12,298 nucleotides of DNA from Mycocentrospora acerina (Eukaryota; Ascomycota; Dothideomycetes; Pleosporales), in contig JAKUHH010000054.1 in NCBI GenBank assembly GCA_022701365.1, positions 1 to 12,298 on the forward strand, in the 5' to 3' direction. The notes beneath the pieces are model-generated. The model was not told where the DNA came from. It saw only the letters and a list, made by a program, of their open reading frames with translations, and made no database searches. Positions within the stretch are counted from its first letter, which is position 1. Every line of letters starts with the position of its first letter. This document shows positions 1-7,849 of the stretch, piece by piece. A program made the translations under genes and the position numbers.

Positions 1-397
1 AATAGACGCAGGTAGCGCAGGAATAGTTAGTATAAACTCTATTGTCTATAAAGTTGTTACTAACAGCAGTAGCGTCTATAATAAGGGACTAGAGAGTAAA
101 GGGGGGGCAAAATTAGTAATAAGGAGGCAGGGAAACCCTGTTAATGCTAGTTAGCTACTATTTGCGCTATAATAGTCTATTAGAAGCTAGTAGACTACAA
201 CCTAGATTATTTATCTAGGGAAGTAACAAATTAAGAAAACTTACAAAAAACTGTAGTTAAGTATAGGAGAGATTAACTAAAAGGAGCTAGAGGACCCTAT
301 TATACACCTTAAACCTAGCTAACTTACCTATTACGTTATTAAATTAGGCAGCTATAGTAAAAGCCTAGGTAAAGGTAATTATAACAGTAAAGCTCTA

Positions 398-417
398 AGG
401 TAAAGGTGCCTTTACCT
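398..417. repeat. Short inverted repeat (9-bp arms, 2-bp centre)
   Basis: The arms AGGTAAAGG and CCTTTACCT are perfect complements around a TG centre. A second copy of one arm, CTAGGTAAAGG, lies at 365-375. No role is evident, and it may be chance in a biased sequence. Confidence 0.5.
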
Positions 418-534
418 AGAATTCCTACCTTAGGAGCCTTAACTTACTACTAGTGTAAATCTCCTATAACAGCCTATAATGCCCTATTCTGGCGTATAGT
501 AAGTCCTCCCTTATAACTTAGGGCAAGTCATCCT

Positions 535-548
535 AGGAAGGGGGATAT
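535..548 (+). promoter_or_regulatory. Candidate polypurine tract of the older plus-strand element
   Basis: The purine run AGGAAGGGGGA stands 3 bases before TGTTAGGATT, the usual arrangement of a plus-strand primer next to a 3' LTR. This is the main reason for reading 549 onward as an LTR of a plus-strand element. Confidence 0.45.
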
Positions 549-767
549 TGTTAGGATTGCACCTTAATTAGAGTAAGCAGAGGTTACTCCTAGGTATTAA
601 TACCAAGGAGTTCTGTACTAGAGCACTATAAGAACCTTATACCCCTCTCTTAGTATCTGTTACTATCTAGACCACTAAGAGACCCCTATATAAGCTACTA
701 CAGAATTGTTATAAGGAAGGTAGCAATTTGTCTATAAAATACTACTATTATACGTGTATACTATACC
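549..767 (+). mobile_element. Left part of an older LTR, split by element 1
   Basis: It starts TGTTAGGATT after a purine tract and runs to the exact left target-duplication copy of element 1. Removing element 1 joins this piece to 8433-8477, which ends TTCTTAACA, giving matching TGTTA/TAACA ends and an LTR of about 264 bp. Neither the second LTR nor the target duplication of this older element lies in the window, so the identification rests on its termini and the purine tract. TATA-like AT runs occur, but no promoter can be assigned. Confidence 0.42.
763..767. repeat. Left target-site duplication of element 1 (ATACC)
   Basis: ATACC directly precedes the TGTAACG start of the left LTR and is repeated exactly after the GTTACA end of the right LTR (8428-8432). 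A perfect 5-bp duplication fits Ty3/Gypsy integration and shows that 768-8427 entered as one unit. Confidence 0.9.
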
Positions 768-1055
768 TGTAACGACGCAGGTTATAAGAGAGTGATCCGA
801 ATGGGGTCTGAAGTGTCCACTACTAGGCATATGGGAGTGCTAGGACTAGAGGGTAAACCAAAGATACTATTCTCTACACCTATAGGTCTTGTACAAAAGG
901 ATACAGAAAAACTACTCTACAAAGCTACACAGACTGCCCCCCTTATATATCCCTTCCTAGGGTTACTATCTAAGGCAAGTACAAATCAGGTAGCTATTAG
1001 ATAGGTGTTAGTTGACTCAGGGGTAATAATAGGATGTGACGTTGTAAATGTTATA
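768..1055 (-). repeat. 3' LTR of element 1 (left copy)
   Basis: This 288-bp LTR aligns without gaps to 8140-8427. I count 25 differences, all transitions. In the first 127 bp (768-894) this copy keeps G/C at all 11 differing sites, and in the last 89 bp (967-1055) it carries A/T at all 14, so only the half next to the internal region is mutated. The 72-bp core (895-966) is identical in both copies and has no TCA, CCA, TCG or CCG site on either strand. The minus-strand TATA motif lies at 943-949. The last two bases are TA instead of CA, itself a mutation of the LTR end. Confidence 0.95.
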
Positions 1056-1072
1056 CTACCCCCCCCCCTCTG
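1056..1072 (-). promoter_or_regulatory. Polypurine tract of element 1
   Basis: Ten consecutive C on the plus strand (1059-1068) read on the minus strand as a G-rich purine tract directly before the 3' LTR. This is where plus-strand DNA synthesis would be primed, and it independently supports the minus-strand orientation. Confidence 0.75.
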
Positions 1073-1520
1073 TGTAGGCAAAAAAAGTCCCTTTTTGCAG
1101 AGTTGTCTTTTATCTGTATAAGGGAGGGAGAGAAGAAGGGGTAGGGTAGGGTTTAGACAGTGTCTAGGTTTTCTTTCTCTTGTCCTTGCAAAACCCTTTT
1201 GTCTAAAGTTTGTGTTACCTCCCCCCCTTTACCTTTCTTTGTAGTACAAGTCTGTATCTTATCTAAACATGTCCCTTTCTATGTTTAACTCTTATTTGCA
1301 TCCTGCTGCAAGGTAATCTTTAATAATATTTTAACTTTTACCTTAAGAAAAATTTTCCTTTGTTGTTGCCCTAATAATTGTCTCTTTTACCTTAAGACAG
1401 GTTCCTATATATTAAGGCTTTCCCCCTAAAATCTTGATTTCCTTAGCAGTCAGGCTTAACGTTTTTTATACGTGTCCTTTGTTAAGCCTTTTTGGTAGTG
1501 TTTTGCTAATGAGTATAGCA
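1073..1520. other. Non-coding leader of the antisense gene, inside element 1
   Basis: No supportable open frame is seen. The stretch has pyrimidine runs, a purine-rich patch (1121-1155) and T-rich segments. From about 1370 it aligns with about 8480 onward, up to the shared GTAGTGTTTTGCTAATGAG-like segment at 1495-1513, so the homology with the second gene copy reaches well upstream of the coding part and probably includes promoter or 5' leader. In this leader the two copies differ by indels that are not multiples of three, which argues that it is untranslated. Confidence 0.5.
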
Positions 1521-1598
1521 AAACCACAATCACAACCACAACCACAACCACAGCAGCAGCAGCAACAACAACAACAACACCAGCACCGGCACCAGCAC

Positions 1599-1633
<35 letters not shown>

Positions 1634-1690
1634 CCAGCACCAGCAGCAGCACCCGCACCCGCACCTGCACCCGCACCCACACCTACGCCT
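1521..1690 (+). repeat. CAN-type low-complexity tract (CAG/CAA/CAC/CCA)
   Basis: About 170 bp are built from CAR/CAC/CCG triplets. In one frame it reads polyGln/His (open from 1509), in another Thr/Ala/Pro, which runs straight into the conserved cysteine-rich frame at 1697. The second gene copy has a similar tract at the same place (8631-8800), there CTA/GCA/ACT-rich from C-to-T change. Length between tract start and the downstream ATG differs between the copies out of frame, so the tract is either 5' leader or an N-terminal Ala/Pro/Thr region disturbed by slippage. The polyGln reading by itself has no support as a protein. Confidence 0.8.
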
Positions 1691-1696
1691 ACCCCT

Positions 1697-2415
1697 ATGC
1701 CGATCCCCGTCCCCCCCAGTGCCCTCCTGGTAGCCTTCTAGGTTATCTGCATGCAGTGCATGCAGGCTGTTGCCTGCAGGCAATTTATTAAGTTTAAGTT
1801 TTGTTTAGCAGGGTTAAAGAAATGCTGCTATTGCACAAAGCAGAATAAGAAGTGCAATCTAGTAAGTATCTGTATCCTGTCCTATAGTCTTTAGTGCTAA
1901 TTTCTTAATAGGTGCTATTATATATTAGACCTAAGTTTAAGTCCTTCTAGCAGGCCCTAAACTTGTAGGGTAACTCTGTCTATAGCAGCATTAACAACAA
2001 GAAAGAGATAGACATAGTTAGGGAGCTTGCTGCTAAGGCAGCTTATTAGCTAGTAATGTGTGTGCAGGTAGCTAACTCTTAGGTTACTAGCATAACTACA
2101 GTAGAGGTTATGCTCACGCATTATTAGTTAATAGGGAAGGAGGTTTAGTCCTTACAGGCAGAGTTAGGGGAGATTCAGGGGGTAGTAGTAGGCATAGGGG
2201 CTGTAATAGAGGGGATAGGGGAGAGGATAGAGGAGATAGCAGCAAAGATAGCAGAGATAGCGGCAGCATTAGCAAAGGGGGGTGGAGGTAGTAGGGGTAA
2301 GGTGGCTGTCAAGGGGAAGGTCAGTAGAGGCAGTAGTGGTGATAATGTAGTGAGGTCTCTAGGCAAGAGTAAGCTAACAGAGTTCAGCAAAGACGCAGCA
2401 ATAGGTAGCGCCTAA
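1697..2415 (+). pseudogene. Spliced cysteine-rich gene of unknown function, opposite strand to pol (copy 1, RIP-disabled)
   Basis: Exon 1 (1697-1861, 55 codons) and exon 2 (1912-2415) are joined by a 50-nt phase-0 intron, giving about 222 residues. The N-terminal part is cysteine-rich: a C-x2-C pair around residue 18, further Cys, then Cys-Cys-Tyr-Cys and a final Cys near residue 53, suggesting a small zinc-binding module. Residues about 130-180 form an Ile/Ala/Glu-rich, probably helical or coiled-coil segment, followed by a Gly/Ser/Lys-rich tail. Seven in-frame stops (1739, 1948, 1966, 2047, 2080, 2125, 2146) are all TAG, as expected from TGG or CAG under RIP; 2149-2412 is open. The start is chosen because the second copy keeps ATG-Pro-x-x-Ser-Ala-Leu-Leu and frame from here on. 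It ends 45 bp from the pol stop, tail to tail. From memory it resembles cysteine-rich hypothetical proteins common in transposon-rich fungal regions. Function unknown. Confidence 0.68.
1862..1911 (+). other. Spliceosomal intron of the antisense gene
   Basis: The donor is GTAAGTATCTG, a branch-like GCTAAT lies just upstream of the acceptor, and the acceptor is AATAG. The second copy has a matching donor GTAAGTATCT and the same GTGCTAAT...TAG end (8961-9018). Removing the intron keeps one frame (phase 0) across both exons. Fifty nucleotides is a normal fungal intron size. Confidence 0.75.
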
Positions 2416-2460
2416 ACTGTGTCTAAGTTAGGTCTGTTAGCTTACGTGTACTATATATAT

Positions 2461-2900
2461 TTATAAATAGGAATTGTAATACCTAACACAATTGTCCTCT
2501 AAGTGTAATATGTCCTCTACCTCTTCTTCCTAGGCTTGTATCTAGCTATTAAGTCCTTGTAGTAGGCTAGCCTTGTTTAGATACTTCTTATAAAAAGCCC
2601 TTAATTTGTAAGGGGATCTTATAAAATTTAAAGCTTTATACTAAATAGGGTCTAAGTTGTGTCTAACTTAGCTAACTTAATATTTTAGAGTAGATTAGTA
2701 GACTTTGCTAGTAAGTATCTCTTCTACCTCTTATTCCTCTATGCTGTAGATTAGGTTTCTAGCAGGTTTAAGTGCCTCTTATCTTAGCAAGGGATCTTAG
2801 GGGTCCTTACACAGGATATTTAGTGCAAAGATGTTATATATCTGTAAGCCTAGGGGTAACTTTAACTAATATAAGTGCCTAACTTGTTTAAGTACTTTAA
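2461..2900 (-). other. Chromodomain and C-terminal tail of element 1 Pol
   Basis: After integrase the frame reads a GPFKVL-type segment (about 2900) common to fungal Gypsy integrases. A Val-Glu-Glu-Ile-Leu start (about 2730) follows, then Leu-Lys-Tyr and a Tyr-Lys-Ala-x-Asn-Phe end (about 2625), the outline of a chromodomain that would steer integration toward marked heterochromatin. An acidic tail with Glu-Glu-Glu-Val-Glu-Asp (about 2530) leads to the stop at 2461. Several aromatic codons of the domain have become TAG. The stop is 45 bp from the end of the convergent cysteine-rich gene. Confidence 0.7.
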
Positions 2901-3950
2901 AAGGACCTTCTTATTACGCAGATAGCTTTTAGCTAGGTCTTAGGTTAGTTAGGTTCTTAGTAGACAAGTACACTATATCTCTAACTTGCTAATCTACTAG
3001 TTATTAGTGCCTATTAACTACAGCTTGCATTTAGGCCTAGGCCTTTTCTATGTTATCCTTAGCTTGTTGCTAAGCGTTATGCATGCAGGTTGTTAATGCA
3101 AGAGCGTTATAGTAGTTAATTTTGTTAAATTGTTTAGCAGAGGGTATAAGGCTCTCCTAGTTCTAACTCTGTCTAGGTTTGCTACTAAAGAGGAGCTAAT
3201 ACAAGGCTATCCTAATAGCGCTATAGGGGAGAGTTATCTAAGCATAGTTAATTAGGGGTAGAAGGTTACTCTAGTTGTCCTAGTAAAAGGATATAAAAGG
3301 CTGCAATCTCTAATTAATGTACTTGTTTATAATCTCTATTTAGCTGTCTGTCTCTTTATAATAGGCAGTAGAGAGCTTAACCTTTACACCTATAATTTAA
3401 TAGAACTCTAACTAGAAACTAGAAATAAATTAGGGACTGCAGTCTAATATAATTGTGTCTAGGGTGTGTCTAAAACAGTACACCTATTAGACAAACAGGT
3501 TTGCTATTCCTTAGGCATTAATTGTCTTGTAATATAGGATAGTAATAGCTTATTTAGACAGTTAGTTAATAATTACTATAATCTAGTTGTACCTAGCCTA
3601 ATCCTTTAGGAAATCTTTAAAATCTATACATAAGTGCTGCATTAGTCTTTTAGGGATAGGCAACAGGTAGAGGTATCTAAAGAAGCAGGACTGTCTTAGA
3701 TGTCCTCTATAACAAAGGATGCAGTTTTAAACATACTATTAACAACTAGCCTCTATGCCCTTCTAATAGTACTGTTAGGCTAGTAACTAATAGGTCTTCT
3801 TAGAGCTAGGGTGCGCTGTAGAGATTTAATTGTGTACCTTATAAATAAGCTAGGTACATAGAAGAGAATCTCTAGACAAGTAGAGTTAATCTTAGTAGAG
3901 TAAAAGCCTGTTACTAATCTAATAGTTATCTAGCAGCTTTGCTTGTTATT
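2900..3950 (-). other. Integrase domain of element 1, all metal ligands retained
   Basis: The N-terminal HHCC zinc finger is visible: His codons at 3832-3834 and 3811-3813, Cys codons at 3721-3723 and 3712-3714. The core has Asp at 3622-3624 (Ile-Asp-Phe), Asp at 3442-3444 (context Ile-Leu-Asp-Cys-Ser-Pro, where the family has Ser-Asp-Arg-Gly-Pro) and Glu at 3334-3336. Spacing is D-59-D-35-E, matching retroviral-type integrases. The domain is broken by several TAG/TAA codons and by Ser-to-Leu, Arg-to-Cys and Gly-to-Ser changes, so it is inactive despite the intact triad. Confidence 0.88.
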
Positions 3951-4229
3951 CCTTAAAGGCTAACTAGTTTTTGTAGAGAACTGCGTCTATTAGTTCTAAG
4001 GAGTTAAAAGCTATTAAGGTTGTGTTAGGGCGTAAGGCGTTAATAGACAACATCTGTTAAATTTAAGTCTAGAGGTAGGTCTAAGCCAGATTAGTATTAA
4101 TCTAGACATAAAGACAGTAGGGTCTAAGTAGGACTCTTAATTAATTGTCTTCTTAGGCTAACTTTAACTAGCTTAGGTCCTGTTCTTATTAGCTAAGGAT
4201 ATCAGCCCTCTTGTTGTTCTTGCCTAGTG

Positions 4230-4520
4230 TGTACTTAATTTAGAAGTTAAAAGGGGCTAGGGCTTTAGACTATTATGCTTGTCTAGCATTAAGTACCTTA
4301 GTAGTTATAAAATATTCTAAGGCGCAGTAGTCTAAAAGGACTAAGACTTAGGTCTAAACAGAGGTTAGTTTAGCCCTCTACTTTAAGAAGGCTTAGAGAA
4401 TAGCAAAAAGTTCCTTATTGTGTATTTCCTAATTAAGCTTAGCTCTAGATAGGACCTTGCTATAGAAAGCTACAGGGTACTATTTCTTGTTAGGGTGTTT
4501 TTGTAACAAAACCCTAGCAA
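4230..4520 (-). other. RNase H domain remnant of element 1
   Basis: Minus-strand residues Pro-Val-Ala-Phe-Tyr-Ser-Lys (about 4475), Asn-Lys-Glu-Leu-Phe-Ala-Ile (about 4415) and Ala-Leu-Glu-Tyr-Phe (about 4310) mark the tethered RNase H of Gypsy Pol. The catalytic Glu of the NKEL segment is present. The conserved Asp-His before the last motif reads Asp-Tyr, a C-to-T change of a His codon. It lies between RT and integrase as expected. Confidence 0.75.
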
Positions 4521-4896
4521 CCACGCTGTCTAATGCGTTAGTCTTAATTTAGGTGTTATAATCAGGCTTAAAATAGCATAGGGTAAGTATAGCTAAGAGG
4601 GCAGTCTTAAGGCAATAGAAGGCCTCCTTACACTCTAGGGTCTATACAAATAGTATTGTAGGGCTCTGCAATGCAATAAGGGGTTTTGTAACCTAGGAAA
4701 AACTAGCAACAAATTACTAGTAGAAACCTATAAAGCCTAGGAAGGACTTTACACCTATAACAGTAGTAGGTTGTTTTTAGTTTTTTAAAGCTCCTACCTT
4801 TTCTAGGTTAACCTTAATACCTTTGTTAGTTAACATGTAACTAAGGTACTTCATACGCGTAACGTGAAACTTGCTCTTCTTAATGTCCACTTAAAG

Positions 4897-4901
4897 GCTA
4901 G
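4897..4901. repeat. Left target-site duplication of the small LTR (GCTAG)
   Basis: GCTAG immediately precedes TGTAACGAC and recurs immediately after ATTACA at 5097-5101. Because GCTAG is frequent in this mutated DNA, the in-frame restoration of RT gives the stronger support. Confidence 0.8.
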
Positions 4902-5096
4902 TGTAACGACTAAGCACGTGCACAGTCAACGTGGCTTACCTCGCTTATAGCATCTAGTCGGCAAAGTCTAGATCTAGCACTATATATATTATACTACACA
5001 TAGAATACTTGCTTAAGTATTCTTGTGCTTACCTTTTGGTATAAGTGGGGTTATTGCGTAGTATCAATAGCAAGGGCAGGGCGCCTGACCATTACA
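4902..5096. mobile_element. 195-bp solo LTR or small non-autonomous LTR element inside RT
   Basis: It starts TGTAACGAC, ends CCATTACA (TGTAA/TTACA inverted ends) and is flanked by GCTAG. Removing it and one duplication copy restores the RT frame exactly. It contains a TATA run (4981-4990) and a hairpin (5002-5023), as a short LTR would. It shares only its first nine bases or so with element 1 LTRs, so it is a different family. About ten TCA/CCA/TCG/CCG-type sites survive here, unlike the surrounding pol. I see no coding capacity. A solo LTR left by recombination is the simplest reading; a terminal-repeat miniature element is the alternative. Confidence 0.83.
5002..5023. repeat. Perfect hairpin in the small LTR (9-bp arms, 4-nt loop)
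   Basis: AGAATACTT and AAGTATTCT pair perfectly around GCTT, about 12 bp after the TATA run. It could be a transcript-end or packaging structure of the small element; that is a guess from position. Confidence 0.6.
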
Positions 5097-5101
5097 GCTA
5101 G
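5097..5101. repeat. Right target-site duplication of the small LTR (GCTAG)
   Basis: This is the exact partner of 4897-4901, directly after the ATTACA terminus. Confidence 0.8.
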
Positions 5102-6189
5102 CAGCACGCAGTCTTTCTAGTACTTGCTTCACATGCTGTTTATAGGTAATAGGGTCTTCTAAATAGATTAAGATGTTGTCTAGGTAGGCAATACAGAAGT
5201 TATCTAGGAAATTAATTAACATGTTATTTATATATTGTTAGTAGGTTGCAGGGCTGTTACAGAGGCTAAAGGGTAGTACCTTACATTTGTATGTTCTGTA
5301 ACAGGTTTAGAAGGTAGTGTATTCTTCTAAGTCTGGATCTATACAGATGCAGTTAAACGCAGAATAAATGTTAAACTTAGTGAAGATCTTAGCCTTTAAA
5401 GGGCAGGCTAAGAGCTTGTCTATGCAGGGAATTAGAAAGATATCTTTACAAGTAAGGTTGTTTAGTTTGCAATAGTCTACACAAATTCAGAGGTCCCTGT
5501 TAGCCTTCTAAACACACAAGATAAGAGATGCAAAAGGGCTCTAACTATGCTTAATCTAACCTTTTTATAGGTTCTCTTAGATGTAGCGCTTGGTTGCTTC
5601 TAACTCTTCTACATTCTGCTTGTACAACAGGCTATAGCTGTTTGGCAGGGGTTTAGTAAGTACAATCTTGTGGTTGTACGGTTAAAGGTCTAGGAGGGTT
5701 TCTGCAGCAGTCTTGCTAAAGACATCCTAGAAGGAGTAGTAACAGAGAGGTAATTAGTCCTGTACTAGGGCTGCGTTATTAAGGTTTTCTTCTAGCCTTT
5801 TCTTATCTAGAATTTAATTAATTTTATAAAGGCTAGTAGTAAAGAATTTGTTTTCTTAGCATTTTATATTAAAGTAGAAAGCGTTAGCAGAAATAAGAGT
5901 AATATAAAAAGAAGGTTTAGTAAGGACAAGTTCTAGTAGGGGTTAGATAGGTTTTAGCGTTAGGTCCTGTGCAATAAGAGGCAAGAACTTCTAACTCTTT
6001 AGGAGTTAAAGCATCCCTTAAATCTTATAAATAGCAGTAGTTACACTGTGCCTCTCCTAATAGTCCTCCTGTTCCTATAGCTTGTCTTATTATGCGATAT
6101 CTAAAGCAACAGTTTTAGCAGGAACTGTTTAGTTAAGGGTTATTAGGAGCAGTAGAGCAGGATTGTACATAGCAGGATAGCAGCCTAGC

Positions 6190-6500
6190 TAGATAATCTA
6201 AGAGTAATCTGTATCTAACTGTAGCTTAAAACGCTTTATCTATTTAATTCTAATAATGCAGTCTTGTAAGCTAAGATCTACTATTACAAACAAGCAGTTA
6301 TAGATCTTTCTTCTATTAATAATTAGATGCAAACAGATATACTAAGTCACTAGGGAAGAGATTTAGTCTTAAAACCCCTTAACAGTAACCTAAAAAGGTA
6401 GCTTTTAGATAAGAGTCTAAAGAGCTAATAAAATAGAAGTAGCAATTTTTAAATTTAAGAAAAGATAACCTTAGGCACTAGTATTAATTAAGGAGTGTAA
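6190..6500 (-). other. Aspartic protease remnant of element 1
   Basis: On the minus strand, codons at 6474-6485 read Asn-Thr-Ser-Ala where Gypsy proteases have Asp-Thr/Ser-Gly-Ala. The Asp (GAT/GAC to AAT) and the Gly (GGT to AGT) are both changed by G-to-A. The following Gly-Tyr-Leu-Phe-Leu and Leu-Lys-Ile-Ala fit the strand after the catalytic loop. Homology beyond the first 40 residues is weak to my eye. Confidence 0.65.
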
Positions 6501-7849
6501 TTAGACCCTAAGGCCCTTAGTGCAAAGAATAGAAAGAGAAAGGAAATATAGTCCCCTAAACAAGTTTAAGAGACTAAGGTTTAATAGGTTATAACAGTTT
6601 AGGCCTAGGAAGGGAGGTCCTCCTAGGCGTCTCTGTTTCCTGTCTGATCCTCTTCTTAGTCAGGGTCTTCTCCTAATTCCTCAACATCCTCATTAAGGTG
6701 TTTAAACTCAATCTTCTGTACTTAAGGCAAAGGACACTTGCTTGCAAAGTGTCCTAGCTTGCTACAGTTGTAGCAATTGCCTAGAGTTAGATCCCTTGCA
6801 GGACTAGGAGTCTTAGATATAGGCTAAAGGGCAGGTAAAGGTTAGGGTTGTGTTTAGATACAGAGGTCTGCTTATTAGTATGAATTATAGTTTGTTCTTA
6901 GTAGGGACCTCTAAATCAGACTTAAATAAAGTTAACTTAGTTTGTGTGTTATACAGATTGTGCTTCCTGTAGTTAGGACTAAAGGATAGTTCCTTTATTC
7001 TATATTAAACGCCATTAGGTGTTTAACTATAAGCTTAAAGGAGTTATTCTATTATTGCTTAAATCTAAGGCTAAGCATCTGCAAGGTTAGTGTAATCTTT
7101 GTCTATAGGTAGTAAAACTATTCTAATTTAGGTACTTATCCCCTAATAGCAGCACTAAGGAACTGTGCTTTAAAGGTAGAGAAGGTTTCTGTCTTCTCTA
7201 TATAGAGTTTATTAAAAGCAGCCTAGCTCTTAGCTCTCTTATTTCTTGTAATAAAATAAGACTTAAGTAGGTTAATTATATCTTCTGCAATCTTAAAACA
7301 GTTAGATAAGGTGTTAGATAAGTATTAGGGCTCTAGGTACTCCTTAGCTAGGCTAGAAGTATATCCCTAGACTAACGCTATGCAGGCGCGCTTACTCTAA
7401 TAGTAGTCTGCATTAATCTTTAATCAGTCCTAGATTAAGGCTTGCTATTAGTAAAAAGTTAGGTTGCAACTATTTTTAAGGACTTTAATAGTAGGTGTTC
7501 TTTTAGATAGTTTTGTATGTATAGTATTATTAATTAAAATCTCAGACTAGAACCTTAGAGGTTAAGGTTATTCTAAGGGAGTTAGTAGTAATTTAGTACT
7601 AGGTAGAGGGTGGTCTAGGGCAATTGTAGCTTGCTATAGTTCCTAAATTTCTGCTTAAAGTTAGGCAACTAATTAGGCTAAGTCCTCCTTTTCTTAGTCT
7701 AAATTAGATAGGGGCTCTGTACCTGTTCTTACTAGATTAGGGGTTAGAGTAGGGTTAGACATCTCTACTGCTACCTTTAAGGTTAAGCCTTAAGTACGTA
7801 CTAATCTTTAAGTTAGTTCCTTTAAACCTAAGGTAATAGTAGCAGACAT
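6500..7849 (-). pseudogene. gag: Gypsy gag of element 1, RIP-disabled
   Basis: One minus-strand frame runs from ATG at 7847-7849 through a helical capsid-like region (about 7400-7100, with Phe-Lys-Ile-Ala-Glu-Asp and Thr-Phe-Ser-Thr-Phe-Lys-Ala-Gln-Phe), a CCHC knuckle (6734-6775), and an acidic tail (Asn-Glu-Asp-Val-Glu-Glu-Leu) near 6690. Breaks are TAG/TAA codons at expected Gln or Trp positions. A second in-frame ATG lies at 7760-7762, so the true start is uncertain. The acidic tail segment (about 6640-6720) keeps several TCA and TGA triplets and looks less mutated than its surroundings. Gag would assemble the particle and bind element RNA. Confidence 0.82.
6734..6775 (-). other. Intact CCHC zinc knuckle in element 1 Gag
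   Basis: The minus-strand codons read C-Y-N-C-S-K-L-G-H-F-A-S-K-C, an exact CX2CX4HX4C nucleocapsid knuckle. All ligands survive. The Cys codons are TGC or TGT, which on the other strand are GCA or ACA, contexts that appear little mutated in this element. Confidence 0.92.

Larger units (their letters stand above)
1..548. other. Unidentified degenerate AT-rich stretch, probably the 3' internal end of an older retroelement
   Basis: I do not recognise a gene here. The second forward frame is open for about 49 codons from base 2 (glycine-, serine- and valine-rich) and then breaks at repeated TAG/TAA codons of the kind RIP makes, so it may be a mutated coding remnant. CCA and TCA are scarce, as elsewhere in the window. 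The stretch ends in a purine tract (535-545) directly before a sequence that starts like an LTR, which suggests the 3' internal end of a plus-strand LTR element whose body lies outside the window. I could not match its residues to gag, protease, RT or integrase. Confidence 0.35.
4690..5700 (-). other. Reverse transcriptase domain of element 1, split by a 195-bp insertion
   Basis: The domain opens near 5690 (Arg-Pro-Tyr-Asn-His). It continues with a Cys-Val-Asp-Tyr segment near 5480, Leu-Pro-Phe-Ser-Leu-Cys-Asn-Ser-Pro-Ala (about 5255) and the catalytic Tyr-Leu-Asp-Asn at 5175-5186, where the second Asp of the usual YxDD has become Asn. After the insertion it resumes with Val-Asp-Ile-Lys-Lys-Ser (about 4885) and runs to Lys-Ser-Phe-Leu-Gly-Phe (about 4740). 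Deleting the insertion plus one duplication copy rejoins Arg-Leu-Arg-Ala-Ala-Ser-Leu with Val-Asp-Ile-Lys-Lys in frame. Confidence 0.88.
2461..6500 (-). pseudogene. pol: Gypsy pol polyprotein of element 1 (PR-RT-RNase H-IN-chromodomain), RIP-disabled
   Basis: The minus-strand frame can be followed from the protease at about 6497 to a TAA at 2461-2463. Protease (6474) and the RT catalytic motif (5175) share one frame; integrase, chromodomain and terminal stop share another, and the shift is fully explained by the 200 bp (195 bp plus duplication) inserted at 4897-5096. I see no other indel that must be invoked. Disabling changes are TAG/TAA codons plus missense changes at protease and RT active sites, whereas integrase keeps all zinc-finger and DDE residues. 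Pol is not in the gag frame, as usual for frameshift-expressed pol. The family normally encodes roughly 1200-1400 residues, which this fits. Confidence 0.9.

Noticed and set aside
792..1004. 70-codon open frame on the plus strand inside the left LTR
   Set aside because: It lies wholly in an LTR, opposite to the element's transcription, and the same frame is interrupted in the right LTR. It has no recognisable motif.
1121..1160. GGGTAGGGTAGGGTTTAG, telomere-like look
   Set aside because: It is too short and irregular for a TTAGGG array and sits inside the retroelement.
1434..1733. PolyGln/His protein frame, and the Ala/Val- or Cys-rich reverse frames over it
   Set aside because: These are readings of a triplet tract. 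Copy 2 does not keep the frame and has ATA instead of the 1509 ATG; the conserved coding frame is a different one starting near 1697.
1747..1783. Adjacent palindromes CTGCATGCAG, TGCATGCA and TTGCCTGCAGGCAA
   Set aside because: They lie in the Cys/Met/Gln codon run of exon 1 and are absent from copy 2, so they look like a by-product of TGC/ATG/CAG codons.
2175..2390. 71-codon minus-strand open frame
   Set aside because: It is the antisense shadow of the stop-free C-terminal part of the plus-strand cysteine-rich gene.
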